Source: Paenimyroides baculatum
GTDB taxonomy: Bacteria; Bacteroidota; Bacteroidia; Flavobacteriales; Flavobacteriaceae
Assembly (NCBI RefSeq): GCF_008629655.1
Contig: NZ_VWSG01000003.1
Location: 36,273-100,272 of the forward strand
Direction: 5' to 3'
Length of the DNA stretch: 64,000 nucleotides
The translations under genes and the position numbers were made by a program. This document shows positions 1 through 8,151 of the stretch, piece by piece; within the stretch, counting starts at the first letter, position 1; every line of letters begins with the position of its first letter. The notes below the pieces were generated by a model. That model ran no database searches. It was not told the origin of the DNA and saw nothing but the letters and a program-made list of their open reading frames with translations.

Positions 1-207
1 ATTGCAGTCACTTAAAGATTTGTCTTTTTTGCATTTTTTTGTTTTGCAACAAGATTTTTTCTCCGTTTTTACAGATGTTTTTTGCAAACAACATTTCTTT
101 TCAATACCTGTTGCTTTTTTAGCACAAGCATAAGTATTGTTTGGTATTACGATAAATACCAAACACAATAAAATTGTAAAACCGATATGTTTAATCAAAT
201 TTTTCAA
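1..207 (-). CDS. Cys/Lys-rich small secreted protein (3' end outside window)
   Basis: The minus strand is open from 207 to the window edge (69 codons seen). A hydrophobic stretch ending NNTYAC looks like a Sec signal peptide. It is followed by a Lys-rich segment with paired cysteines (KKCCLQK, KKSCCKTKKC), which suggests a metal-binding exported protein. No ATG lies in frame: the likely start is TTG at 205-207, just before KNLIKHIG. I recall similar short Cys-rich exported proteins in flavobacteria, sometimes near metal-resistance genes, but cannot confirm a family. The C-terminus is missing, so function is unassigned. Confidence 0.55.
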   Translation of the reverse strand, partial: MKNLIKHIGFTILLCLVFIVIPNNTYACAKKATGIEKKCCLQKTSVKTEKKSCCKTKKCKKDKSLSDCN

Positions 208-344
208 TAAAACGAAGTTATAAAATTTTTCTTTCTGTATGACGGTTTTATATTTTATTTAATATTAACTCTAATAGAAATATCTTGTTTCGAGATCTCT
301 ATTCCAGTAACAGTTAGATTTCGTTTTTTTTTCTTTTACGTTCA

Positions 345-760
345 CGCATTATTTCGCAGCTTCAAAGCAGTGACTCGATCGCAAAGTCTGAACGAAGTTA
401 ATCTTACGGTTTGAAAGATCAAAAAGAAACAAAAGTCTCTTTTTAATTTTTACTGTTCGGGTTTTCCACCACCGCCGAACTGACGGGGGCGTTGCAGTTG
501 TAGAAATATCTGGCTTTGAGATCTCCTTGTTATTGATAGATATATTTCGGTTTCTCTGTACTTTTACACAAAAAGTATCAACTACGAGCCTAACTGAATA
601 GATCTGATTACTACACAAGATAAAAGCGAAGTAATCATGATAACTAAAACAAAATAGTTACGCTTGAATAAAAGTCTTTTTGTTGCGGCGATCTTTTAAT
701 CGGTCGAAAATCACTTTTAAAGCTACCAAACCGCAGTTCGGCAGGCTATTAGATTCAGAA
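345..760. repeat. Degenerate copies of dispersed intergenic repeat family
   Basis: No credible gene lies between 208 and 913. The stretch holds blocks that recur at 48.38-48.56 and 49.59-49.79 kb. Block one (about 527-580) reads CGGTTTCTCTGTACTTTT. Block two (about 670-735) contains TTGCGGCGAT, then TTTTAATCGGTCGAAA, then CACTTTTAAAGCTACCA. A stretch near 410-445 (GAAAGATCAAAAAGAAAC) resembles 49000-49020. Copies differ by substitutions and indels, as expected of old dispersed elements. The only long open frame here (349-618, minus) lies within these repeats and is treated as spurious. Confidence 0.6.
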
Positions 761-913
761 AGTACAAAGTTCACGTTTTGCGTTTGGATAGAAATTTGTA
801 TTTTAGTTAAAGTTTCGGTTTAAAAGTGTCAACATCGCAAATTCTCGAAAAGTTAGCCGTCATTTCAACCAACAATACTCAACATCAAACTATGGAAAAC
901 AAAAAAAACAACA

Positions 914-1324
914 TTGAGAGGATTAGCAACCGTTAGTTTTTTTGCCGACAATTTGCAGGAAGCAAAAAAATGGTATACCGAATTCCTAGGAATCGATCGG
1001 TATTACATTTTTCCCGATAAGGAAAATCCCGCTTATATCGAGTTTCGTATTGGAGATTTTGAACACGAGTTGGGTATTATTGACAAGAAATACCAGCCTA
1101 AGTTGGCTTCTGATAAAATAGGTGGTGCCGTTGTGTTTTGGCATGTGGACGATATAAAAAAAACATTTGAAAAGTTAGTAAAAATGGGCGCCACGGAATA
1201 CGAAAAAATAACCGAAAGAGAAGACGGATTTATCACCTCTTCAGTTGTTGACCCCTTTGGCAACATTTTGGGTATTATGTACAATCCACACTATTTAGAG
1301 ATTTTAAAATCTATGAACCGATGA
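914..1324 (+). CDS. VOC (glyoxalase/bleomycin-resistance fold) protein, start probably frameshifted
   Basis: The product is a single VOC/glyoxalase-like domain of about 130 aa: N-terminal strand plus helix (VSFFADNLQEAKKWYTEFLG), then two beta-alpha halves ending in DPFGNILGIMYNPHY, the usual C-terminal signature. Some members bind metals, others sequester antibiotics; substrate unknown. The open frame begins at TTG 914. A better start, ATG at 892, is out of frame by one base across an A8 run (901-908). Removing one A gives MENKKTTLRGLATVSFF, a natural N-terminus. So this is either a homopolymer error, a true frameshift, or a TTG start. The stop overlaps the next gene's ATG (ATGA at 1321-1324), so the two are translationally coupled. 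Confidence 0.8.
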   Translation: MRGLATVSFFADNLQEAKKWYTEFLGIDRYYIFPDKENPAYIEFRIGDFEHELGIIDKKYQPKLASDKIGGAVVFWHVDDIKKTFEKLVKMGATEYEKITEREDGFITSSVVDPFGNILGIMYNPHYLEILKSMNR

Positions 1325-1749
1325 GAACAGTAGCTCAAAAAATGGGTATCAAGGAAAAAACATCTGCCTATTTTGAAAACGCTCCCAAAGAAGCCGTTGA
1401 AGACATGCATCTACCTGAAATCAATATATCAAAAACCTTAAAAGGCGAATTTGATTACATTCACTTTTTTGCCAAAACACAGGCAGAACAGACAAAGATT
1501 TTTCCGAAACTAAAAGAGCATCTAAAGCTAGATGGAATGCTTTGGATATCATGGCCCAAAGGTGGACAGTTGGGCACCGACCTCACTTTACCGAAAGTTA
1601 TTCAGATAGGTTACGAATTCGGTTTGGTAGAAAGTACCTGTTTAAGCGTTAATGACACTTGGTCGGCATCAAAATTTACACATCCGAAGAAAGGAAAAAT
1701 ATATAACAACAGCCACGCTAAATTAAAATCGAGAACAACGAATCGTTAA
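1321..1749 (+). CDS. DUF3052-like protein
   Basis: 142 aa, starting in the ATGA overlap with the VOC gene. The N-terminal KMGIKEK and the core DYIHFFAKTQAEQTKIFPKL, followed by GMLWISWPKG, match my memory of DUF3052, a family usually next to or fused with VOC-type genes. In this family the core resembles a degraded methyltransferase-like fold. Biochemical role unknown. The Lys/Arg-rich tail (KLKSRTTNR) is probably disordered. Coupling suggests a role tied to the VOC protein. Confidence 0.75.
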   Translation: MRTVAQKMGIKEKTSAYFENAPKEAVEDMHLPEINISKTLKGEFDYIHFFAKTQAEQTKIFPKLKEHLKLDGMLWISWPKGGQLGTDLTLPKVIQIGYEFGLVESTCLSVNDTWSASKFTHPKKGKIYNNSHAKLKSRTTNR

Positions 1750-1880
1750 CATGAACTGTGTAAAAGCAGAACTTATTGAGTACTTTTATAATTACATTAG
1801 TTTTAAATAACGGCAATGCAGAAGTAATTATCTGCCAAAACCACTATTACAAACAATATTATTAATGAATAATTAAAAAA

Positions 1881-2372
1881 ATGAAAAGTTATTCTTTTAA
1901 TGTGGTTATAGAAATAATTGGAATTAATCCTTATGTTCAAATACCAGATATCATTCTTACAGAGATTTTCATTCAAGCTGGTAAAGATAAAGGGCATATC
2001 CCAATTAAAGGAACAGTAAATGGATTACCTTACTTACAAACTTTAGTCAAATACAAGGGCATTTGGCGACTTTACATAAATTTAACTATGCTTAAAGATT
2101 CGCCAAAACGCATTGGAGAAACCATTGAAGTCACCATTGAATATGATCCGTCGGACAGGACAATAAAGCCACATCCTAAATTCATTGAAGCGCTAAACAA
2201 TAATGAAATAGCAAAGTCAAAATTTGATAGTTTATCTCCTTCTGCAAAAAAAGAAATGGTGCGTTACATTACCTTATTAAAAACAGAGGAAAGTAGAGAC
2301 CGAATAATTGAGAGAGCAATTAATTATCTGTTGGGAAAAAGTACCTTTATTGGAAAAAAAATGCTTAAATAA
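1881..2372 (+). CDS. DUF1905/YdeI (OmpD-associated)-like protein
   Basis: 163 aa with two parts. Residues 1-95 form a beta-barrel DUF1905 domain (GTVNGLPYLQTLVKYKGIWRLYIN, then GETIEVTIEYD). Residues about 105-160 form the helical YdeI/OmpD-associated domain (PKFIEALNNNEIAKSKFDSLSPSAKKEMVRYI). YdeI-type proteins are cytoplasmic and have been linked to bacteriocin or peptide tolerance; the mechanism is not settled. It stands alone, 131 bases after the DUF3052 gene, with the ATG preceded by an A-rich stretch typical of flavobacterial starts. Confidence 0.8.
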   Translation: MKSYSFNVVIEIIGINPYVQIPDIILTEIFIQAGKDKGHIPIKGTVNGLPYLQTLVKYKGIWRLYINLTMLKDSPKRIGETIEVTIEYDPSDRTIKPHPKFIEALNNNEIAKSKFDSLSPSAKKEMVRYITLLKTEESRDRIIERAINYLLGKSTFIGKKMLK

Positions 2373-2746
2373 AGCGTATATCAAAAACCTCATTAAAAAT
2401 TAATCTTAGAAAAAATTAGTTCATGTACTTGCATAAATTTGTAGAATTAGCAAAAGAATTTTTGATGTATAAAGGTTACAAAGTTGTTGGTACGGTTAAT
2501 AATACTGTTGAATAAAACAGAAATAAATGCTTTGACCACTTCCCTATTCAACTGTCTCTAAAAATAAAAGTAGTACCAAAGTTAAGTTTGTTTTATCAAT
2601 AAATAACATATTAAAAATCCTTTTATACTAAACGTCTACAACATTTTATAATTAAATTAAACCAACTTTTATTAAAAATTTTTTGTTCAAAACAAAATTA
2701 CTATTACATTTGTACTATACAATTTGTATAATACATATTATTTAGT
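2373..2746. other. Intergenic, AT-rich, PadR promoter region at its end
   Basis: About 370 bases with no supported gene. Just before the PadR gene the sequence is a near-symmetric stretch around TACTATACAATTTGTATAATACATA (about 2713-2737), which may hold both the promoter and the PadR operator. Confidence 0.35.
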
Positions 2747-3112
2747 ATGAAAAATGAATTAAAATTGACCGAACTTTTATCTTCTTGGGAAGACACATAC
2801 AAAAAAGGACAATTAACCTTGTGGATTTTCCTTTCATTACAAGAAGGCACAAAGTATGTAGATGAAATAAAAGATTTTGTAGAGACCAAATCAAACGGAA
2901 CCATTACCTGTGAAGAGCAAAGCTTGTACCGTGCATTAAGGAAGTACGAACTAATTGAAGTATTAAAACACGAACTTCGCAAAGGAAACAAAGGACCTGA
3001 CAGAAAATACTATTATCTGACCGATTTGGGATCAGAACTTTTTAAAAAGTTCGTTGACAGAAACATCAATCTGTTTTATTCTGAAGAAATTAAAAAACTT
3101 TTAAAACCATAA
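2747..3112 (+). CDS. PadR-family transcriptional regulator
   Basis: 121 aa, the usual length of short PadR proteins. Winged-helix features: QLTLWIFLSLQEGTKYVDEIKDFVE (helices 1-2), recognition region EEQSLYRALRKYELIEV, then the wing KGNKGPDRKYYYLTDLG and a C-terminal dimerisation helix. PadR regulators repress neighbouring, often membrane, genes. The membrane protein gene starts 3 bases after this stop, so the two form an operon, and the regulator probably controls that gene and itself through the symmetric AT-rich stretch just upstream. Confidence 0.88.
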   Translation: MKNELKLTELLSSWEDTYKKGQLTLWIFLSLQEGTKYVDEIKDFVETKSNGTITCEEQSLYRALRKYELIEVLKHELRKGNKGPDRKYYYLTDLGSELFKKFVDRNINLFYSEEIKKLLKP

Positions 3113-3115
3113 ATT

Positions 3116-3535
3116 ATGAAAACGATCATACCCTACTTATTAAAGTTTGCTGTAGCAGCTACTTTTTTAACCATAGTATTCAGATATTTTTTAAGCTATG
3201 GTATAGATAACAAATCTGCAACTATCATTGCACTATCTGCAGTGTTTTATGGAACTGCTATGTTTATAAGCGGATGGTATTTTGGAAGAAAAGACGGAGA
3301 ATACCTGCCCATTTACGATGTTGGTTTTAGATTTCATGCCACAACCTACCTTGTACACAACCTTATTTCTGTTTTGTGGTTCACTTTTAGCTTTAATTCT
3401 AACTATGAAAAATTGCAGATAATATACAGCACAGCATTAATCTGGGGAATACTGTTAATTCTACATTTGATCTTTTATTTGCGTGCAAGAAAAAAATCGA
3501 TCAATAACCTGTATAAGGAAGACCTTTTTGATTAA
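3116..3535 (+). CDS. Four-helix integral membrane protein, PadR-controlled
   Basis: 139 aa with about four transmembrane segments: near residues 5-25 (LKFAVAATFLTIVFRYF), 35-55 (TIIALSAVFYGTAMFISGW), 75-95 and 103-124 (YSTALIWGILLILHLIFYL), ending in a basic cytoplasmic tail. I do not recognise a named family. Small membrane proteins downstream of PadR genes are common in Bacteroidota and are thought to belong to envelope-stress responses. The 3-base gap argues for co-translation. Confidence 0.75.
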   Translation: MKTIIPYLLKFAVAATFLTIVFRYFLSYGIDNKSATIIALSAVFYGTAMFISGWYFGRKDGEYLPIYDVGFRFHATTYLVHNLISVLWFTFSFNSNYEKLQIIYSTALIWGILLILHLIFYLRARKKSINNLYKEDLFD

Positions 3536-3723
3536 ATAATAAGTAAACAGACGTTACCAGCAATATCATATTGAAATGCAAAAGCAAGAAAGGATATCAA
3601 TTTTAGAACTCAGTCAACAGTAATCGGGCTAATTAAATGTCAAAATATTTAACTAGCGTAGCAGTCTATCATTACAAATAAAGCTAAATTTGCTGCACCG
3701 GGAAAATTTTAGAAGATTTATAA

Positions 3724-4611
3724 ATGAGCAAACAATATCAGATAACGAAGAGCTTTAACCATTTTGAATGGATCGACATCTGTAAACCGGATAAAGAGGA
3801 GCTGAAAAAAATAGCTGAAGCATATCAGTTGGATTATTTCCAGATCAAAGACAGTCTGCAGCCGGGTCACCTACCTAAAATAGAGATCCATGACCGATAT
3901 ACTTTTATTGTACTAAGGGCTTTCACTGCAAATTTTAAGACCGGAGCAAGCACCGTTCCCGAGCTTTCTAACAAAATTGCCTTTTTCTTTAATAAAGAAA
4001 AGTTGATCACTATTCATTCAACTGCGTTTGCATTCTTAAACATTCAGGATAAATCTTTCACTTCGGTAGAAGAGCTATTACTCCATATCATTTTTAAAAT
4101 GGTTAATTCTTATGAGCAGCCTTTCGAAGAACTGGATACAAAAATAAGTGAACTTGAAAAAGTAATATTTTTAAAAGACTATACAAAAGTTTCTATTGAA
4201 AACCTTTACTTTTTGAAAGCGCAGGCACGCATTACAAAAAAACTGTTACAGATTTTTCAGAATGTAGTAAACCAGATTCAGGTAAAAGATGAGCAGAGAA
4301 CAGCACAACAAAATATAAAAGACCATCTTTTAAGCTTGATACTTAGTTACGATGAAGTTCTGGAAGATGCCAATAACCTGCTAAATTCGTATCACAGTGT
4401 AAATGCGCAGAAGAACAATGATGTTATGAAGCTACTTACCGTTTTCTCGGCCTTTTTTCTGCCGTTAACGTTTATTGCAGGGATTTATGGTATGAATTTC
4501 GATTATATGCCAGAGCTTGAATGGCATTTGGGCTATTTTGCCACACTTACCGTAATGCTTGTAATTGCAATTATAATATTTCTTTGGTTCAAGCGAAAAA
4601 AGATTTTATAG
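3724..4611 (+). CDS. corA: CorA-family divalent cation transporter
   Basis: 295 aa. The N-terminal alpha/beta cytoplasmic domain is followed by a long helical stalk (about 110-235) and two C-terminal transmembrane helices. The signature YGMN lies at residues 255-258, at the end of TM1 (LLTVFSAFFLPLTFIAGI). The periplasmic loop is NFDYMPELEWHLG, TM2 is LTVMLVIAIIIFLWF, then a basic KRKKIL tail. CorA proteins assemble as pentamers in the inner membrane and import Mg2+ (some Co2+/Ni2+/Zn2+). It is monocistronic, with about 190 bases of AT-rich DNA on the 5' side. Confidence 0.9.
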   Translation: MSKQYQITKSFNHFEWIDICKPDKEELKKIAEAYQLDYFQIKDSLQPGHLPKIEIHDRYTFIVLRAFTANFKTGASTVPELSNKIAFFFNKEKLITIHSTAFAFLNIQDKSFTSVEELLLHIIFKMVNSYEQPFEELDTKISELEKVIFLKDYTKVSIENLYFLKAQARITKKLLQIFQNVVNQIQVKDEQRTAQQNIKDHLLSLILSYDEVLEDANNLLNSYHSVNAQKNNDVMKLLTVFSAFFLPLTFIAGIYGMNFDYMPELEWHLGYFATLTVMLVIAIIIFLWFKRKKIL

Positions 4612-4668
4612 GATGGTAAAATTGATGATTTGCATGTTTTAAAAACCGTTACAAAGTGAAAAATATGA

Positions 4669-5037
4669 TTAGTTATTTTCTGACTTCAATCGCCTTAAAA
4701 TAACATCACGTAAACGCTCTTCATTTGCATCGCCCCACATTCCCAACGCAGCAATTACAGGAATTACCGTTTTACCAAATTCCGTCAAACTGTACTCTAC
4801 TTTTGGTGGCACAACCGCATAAATCTTTTTAGTAATCAATTCGTGGTCTTCCAATTCTTTCAATTGAATATTTAAGACACGTCTTGTTGCATCGGGAATT
4901 TTTCGTTGTAACTCACTGGGGCGCTGATGTCCTTGATCGATAAACCACAACAAACGGATTTTCCATTTGCCGTACAGCACTTCCCCTATTAAATCTAAAC
5001 CACAATTCAGATTTGGTAAAATCTTTCTTTCATACAT
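4669..5037 (-). CDS. HxlR-family transcriptional regulator
   Basis: 122 aa, a typical HxlR/MarR-like winged helix. Features: CGLDLIGEVLYGKWKIRLLWFI (N-terminal helix with the conserved Cys), GHQRPSELQRKIPDATRRVLNIQLKELEDHELI (HTH), and VEYSLTEFGKTVIPVI (wing and dimer helix). HxlR proteins often sense reactive electrophiles through the N-terminal Cys and control divergent oxidoreductases. The gene is divergent from the SDR operon, as expected for its regulator. Confidence 0.9.
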   Translation of the reverse strand: MYERKILPNLNCGLDLIGEVLYGKWKIRLLWFIDQGHQRPSELQRKIPDATRRVLNIQLKELEDHELITKKIYAVVPPKVEYSLTEFGKTVIPVIAALGMWGDANEERLRDVILRRLKSENN

Positions 5038-5041
5038 AAGA

Positions 5042-5049
5042 CAAATGTA
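5042..5049 (-). promoter_or_regulatory. -7 box TACATTTG for hxlR-like gene
   Basis: On the minus strand, TTG-N20-TACATTTG fits the Bacteroidota consensus TTG-N19-TAnnTTTG well. The box ends only 5 bases from the ATG, so the transcript would be nearly leaderless. Confidence 0.55.
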
Positions 5050-5071
5050 AACCTATGTTCCAAATTGTGCA

Positions 5072-5094
5072 ATAGGGGAAAAATTTATCCCTAT
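5072..5094. promoter_or_regulatory. Inverted repeat ATAGGG-N11-CCCTAT, candidate HxlR operator
   Basis: Perfect 6-base arms lie in the 128-base divergent region between the regulator and the SDR gene, upstream of the regulator's -7 box. Position and symmetry suit binding by a dimeric winged-helix protein. Confidence 0.45.
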
Positions 5095-5165
5095 CTGAAT
5101 CGTAATTCCGTACTTGTCCAAACTGTTTTTATACCTCAATTTTGCCCTATAAATAATTCTTAAAA

Positions 5166-5957
5166 ATGGAACAATTTAATTTCAACAATGAATTATCGGG
5201 CAAAATTGCTTTGGTAACAGGCGGAACGAAAGGAGCCGGAAAAGCAATAGCAGAAAGACTTTTACAGGCTGGCGCAACCGTCATCATCACGGCAAGAAAC
5301 GCACCCGAAACAGAAAACGGCAACCTGCATTTTATTACTGCTGATTTAAGTCAGGCAACAGATGCACAAAAAGTAATCAGTGAAGTACTTACAACTTATG
5401 GCGGACTGGATATTTTGGTGAACAACCTTGGTTCTTCAACCACTCCTGCCGGTGGCTTTGCTGCATTATCGGATGAAGATTGGGAATTGACCTTACAAGC
5501 AAATTTGCTTGCTCCTGTTCGATTGGACAGAGGATTTTTACCACAAATGATTGAACGAAAAAGTGGTGTTATCATTCACATCGCTTCCATTCAGGGTAAA
5601 TTACCGTTGTATGATTCTACTTTGCCTTATGCGGCATCAAAAGCTGCTTTGATCAACTACAGTAAAAGCTTATCGAACGAAGTAACACCAAAAGGAGTTC
5701 GTGTGCTCACTGTTTCTCCGGGATGGATCAATACCTCGGCATCGAAAGCATGGCTGGGTGAAATTGCAAGAAACGCGAACAGTACGGTAGAAGAAGCACA
5801 ACAAGGTGTAATGGATGCTTTGGGCGGAATTCCTTTTGGCAGACCTGCCGAACCAGAAGAAGTTGCTGAATTGGTTGGTTTTCTTGTTTCACCAAGAGCC
5901 AGTTATTTAACAGGAACTGAATTTATAATCGATGGCGGAACCGTGCCAACAATTTAA
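5166..5957 (+). CDS. SDR-family oxidoreductase
   Basis: 263 aa classical short-chain dehydrogenase. It has TGGTKGAG (residues 18-25, NAD(P) binding), NNLG (cofactor loop), a catalytic Ser in IIHIASIQG, the YAASK Tyr/Lys pair, SPGWINT after it, and the C-terminal YLTGTEFIIDGG that closes the cofactor site. It reduces or oxidises a small carbonyl/alcohol; substrate unknown. It heads a two-gene operon with an NTF2-like protein 20 bases downstream and is divergent from the HxlR regulator, which probably induces it under electrophile stress. Confidence 0.9.
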   Translation: MEQFNFNNELSGKIALVTGGTKGAGKAIAERLLQAGATVIITARNAPETENGNLHFITADLSQATDAQKVISEVLTTYGGLDILVNNLGSSTTPAGGFAALSDEDWELTLQANLLAPVRLDRGFLPQMIERKSGVIIHIASIQGKLPLYDSTLPYAASKAALINYSKSLSNEVTPKGVRVLTVSPGWINTSASKAWLGEIARNANSTVEEAQQGVMDALGGIPFGRPAEPEEVAELVGFLVSPRASYLTGTEFIIDGGTVPTI

Positions 5958-5977
5958 TAATATTAAAAACTTAAAAA

Positions 5978-6295
5978 ATGAACTTACCTAAAGTAATTGC
6001 AAAATTAACAGAAGCGCAAAACAATTTTGACAGTGTTGCTTATGCAGCATGTTTTACAGAAACTGCCGTTGTTTTTGACGAAGGCAAAACACACAATGGG
6101 AGAAAAGAAATAGAAAACTGGATTGACAAAGCCAATAGAGAATATCAGGCTACAATGAAGCCGTTATACTATAACGAAACCGAAAATATCTTATCAGCAG
6201 AAACTTCAGGCAATTTTCCGGGAAGCCCAATTGTATTGAATTACCATTTACAGATAATTGACGAATTGATACAATCATTGAAGATTACAGGATAA
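5978..6295 (+). CDS. NTF2/SnoaL-like protein
   Basis: 105 aa with the cone-shaped NTF2-like fold: a helix ending NNFDSVAYAACFTETAVVFDEGKTHNGRKEIENWID (typical SnoaL start), then beta strands to LNYHLQIIDELIQSLKITG. Such proteins are isomerases, hydrolases or binding partners and often accompany SDR genes under HxlR control. It ends 4 bases before a strong terminator hairpin. Confidence 0.82.
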   Translation: MNLPKVIAKLTEAQNNFDSVAYAACFTETAVVFDEGKTHNGRKEIENWIDKANREYQATMKPLYYNETENILSAETSGNFPGSPIVLNYHLQIIDELIQSLKITG

Positions 6296-6299
6296 ATTG

Positions 6300-6325
6300 A
6301 AATGGCTATCTTAGCCATTTCTTTT
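6300..6325 (+). terminator. Rho-independent terminator of SDR/NTF2 operon
   Basis: Stem AAATGGCTA / TAGCCATTT with loop TCT, then CTTTTT. An apparent ATG at 6302 lies inside this stem and is not a gene start. Confidence 0.8.
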
Positions 6326-6379
6326 TGCTTAAGAAAAGAAGTTTTAAAATCACCACAAACAATAAAATCAGATCTAAGA

Positions 6380-6928
6380 GTGTCTTATTGTACAGCTATT
6401 GTAAATATGCAATCCGAAGAAAAAAAGGCTTTGCACAAAAACTATCACGACAACCACTATGGTTTCCCAATCCACGATGAAAACGAGTTATTTGGAAGAT
6501 TAATTTTAGAGATCAATCAGGCCGGATTGAGTTGGGAAACGATTTTGAAGAAAGAGCAATCGTTTAGAAATGCTTACAGCAATTTCAATATCGAAAAAGT
6601 TGCAGCATATTCCGAAGCAGACAGAGAAAGGCTGTTGGCTGATGCAGGAATTATTCGCAACAAACTAAAAGTAAATGCCGCAATAGAAAACGCAAAAGCA
6701 ATTCTTCTTTTGCAGAAAGAGTTTGGTTCTTTTGAAAAATGGTTAGCACATCATCATCCAAAAACCAAAGAAGAATGGGTTAAATTATTCAAGAAAACAT
6801 TCCGCTTTACAGGAGGCGAAATTGTTAACGAGTTTTTAATGAGCATTGGTTACCTTCGCGGTGCCCATGATGATGATTGCCCTGTTTTTAAGGAAATTTT
6901 AGAACAAAAACCAATGTGGACGAAATGA
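6380..6928 (+). CDS. tag: DNA-3-methyladenine glycosylase I
   Basis: Removes 3-methyladenine from alkylated DNA as the first step of base excision repair. Core motifs: YHDNHYGFP, LFGRLILEINQAGLSWETIL (helix with the catalytic-pocket Glu and the Trp contacting the base), IIRNKLKVNA, FTGGEIVNEFLMSIG and the C-terminal GAHDDDC. I chose GTG 6380: it gives MSYC, placing a Cys at residue 4 as in E. coli Tag, where Cys4, His17 and a C-terminal His/Cys pair bind zinc; here His23 and the HDDDC pair supply the others. The in-frame ATGs at 6302 (inside a terminator) and 6407 (loses the Cys) are less likely. About 182 aa, the normal size. Confidence 0.9.
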   Translation: MSYCTAIVNMQSEEKKALHKNYHDNHYGFPIHDENELFGRLILEINQAGLSWETILKKEQSFRNAYSNFNIEKVAAYSEADRERLLADAGIIRNKLKVNAAIENAKAILLLQKEFGSFEKWLAHHHPKTKEEWVKLFKKTFRFTGGEIVNEFLMSIGYLRGAHDDDCPVFKEILEQKPMWTK

Positions 6929-6988
6929 TCATTAGAAGAAAAGAAAGATAGCATTACAAAATTAGTACATCTTAATAGCAAACAACAA

Positions 6989-7012
6989 TAAGAGCATTTT
7001 TGCATGCTCTTA
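6989..7012 (+). terminator. Hairpin downstream of tag
   Basis: Perfect 9-bp stem TAAGAGCAT / ATGCTCTTA with loop TTTTGC. It has no long T-run, so termination is only likely. Confidence 0.5.
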
Positions 7013-7186
7013 AATCTTAATAATACTCTATTTACAAAATATCAGTCCCTCCTGCTCTTTTCAACTCTTTTTGGAGAAGAAGGGAATATGATATTTTTTA
7101 TTTATTCTGATTCTACTTTTGCTGCTGCTGGCAATGCCTTTTAAAAAAACATATCACTAATTAAAATTAAATCATTTAATAACGAT

Positions 7187-7891
7187 CTATTTTGTTTTCG
7201 TAGGACGAACTTCTACTTTACTTGGCAAAACATTTGGGTTCATTTTTAATAAGTCTACAATCATTTGTCCTAAATCTGAAGGCTGAATTTTCCATTCATC
7301 TGCTTCGTTAGGAATATGTTCGTTAAAGTGCGATGTTACAGAACCCGGCATAATGGTTGTGCACTTTATATCGTAATTACGCAAATCTAACATTGCAGCC
7401 TGTGTAAAACCAACTACACCAAATTTTGATGCATTGTAACCTGCCCCCTGTGCAAAAAAGTTTGTTCCTGCCAATGAGGCGATTGAAAAATAATATCCCT
7501 TGTTTTGTTTTAACTGTTCTACTGTTGCTTTAAGCGTATGGAAGGCTCCTGTTAAATTGGTATCTATCATGACATTCCAATCTTCCAAAGACATTTCGTC
7601 GACCGGTGCAAATTTTCCCAACCCTGCATTTGCAATAACAATATCCAACTTGCCGTAGGTAGCAATGATTTTTTCGACCGCTTTCATTTCATCGTCAAAA
7701 TTTCTAACGTCTGATTTCAAAGCCAATATATTTTGATTTCCTAATTCCTCTTTAGCCTTTTCAACAGCATCGATATCTCTACCCGAAATTGCTACTTTAA
7801 CTCCGTTTTCCAGCAATGCCTTTGCAATGCCAAAACCTATCCCTTTGGTTCCTCCGGTTATGTAAGCCACTTTGTTTTCTATATTCTGCAT
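7187..7891 (-). CDS. SDR-family oxidoreductase
   Basis: 234 aa classical SDR. It has TGGTKGIG (12-19) for NAD(P), DVRN (adenine pocket), ANAG, a catalytic Ser in YYFSIASLAG, YNASK, and MPGSVTSHFNEHI. The C-terminus (KVEVRPTKTK) replaces the usual GG-x-DGG end, as in 3-ketoacyl-reductase-like short SDRs. Substrate unknown. It is monocistronic, divergent from the region that holds an AraC remnant and an intact AraC gene. Confidence 0.88.
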   Translation of the reverse strand: MQNIENKVAYITGGTKGIGFGIAKALLENGVKVAISGRDIDAVEKAKEELGNQNILALKSDVRNFDDEMKAVEKIIATYGKLDIVIANAGLGKFAPVDEMSLEDWNVMIDTNLTGAFHTLKATVEQLKQNKGYYFSIASLAGTNFFAQGAGYNASKFGVVGFTQAAMLDLRNYDIKCTTIMPGSVTSHFNEHIPNEADEWKIQPSDLGQMIVDLLKMNPNVLPSKVEVRPTKTK

Positions 7892-8036
7892 TTTTATCTA
7901 TATGGTTTTAATTATATCAATATTTCATGTATTGTAAAGGTATCTAAATATTTACTATTAGTTCGTTAACCGGATATGTAAATAAAATAAGAAAGTTAAA
8001 AATATCAAAATTTTATATGCGCGCATACAAAATTAG

Positions 8037-8044
8037 TATCTTTG
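8037..8044 (+). promoter_or_regulatory. -7 box TATCTTTG
   Basis: Exact TAnnTTTG motif, about 30 bases before the terminator-like hairpin at 8072-8108. No TTG sits at the usual -33 distance. Together they could define a very short transcript. Confidence 0.4.
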
Positions 8045-8071
8045 TACTTCATAAGTGTTTTTTTGGTTATT

Positions 8072-8108
8072 AAGAGGTTGTATGTTTTTTACTGCAACCT
8101 CTTTTTTT
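8072..8108 (+). terminator. Rho-independent terminator (possible small RNA end)
   Basis: Stem AAGAGGTTG / CAACCTCTT with a 14-base loop, then TTTTT. No coding gene ends just before it on the plus strand: the SDR runs the other way. So it terminates either a short RNA starting near 8050 or a lost gene. Confidence 0.6.
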
Positions 8109-8151
8109 GTGATTATATTTCACCAAATAATTTGAGTGATTTATTTTCTAA

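Noticed and set aside
349..618. Open frame of 89 codons on the minus strand
   Set aside because: Lies wholly within degenerate dispersed repeats that recur at 48-50 kb, has no recognisable domain and no start signal.
6302..6379. N-terminal extension of Tag from ATG 6302
   Set aside because: The ATG lies inside a terminator hairpin, and the GTG at 6380 gives the expected Cys4.
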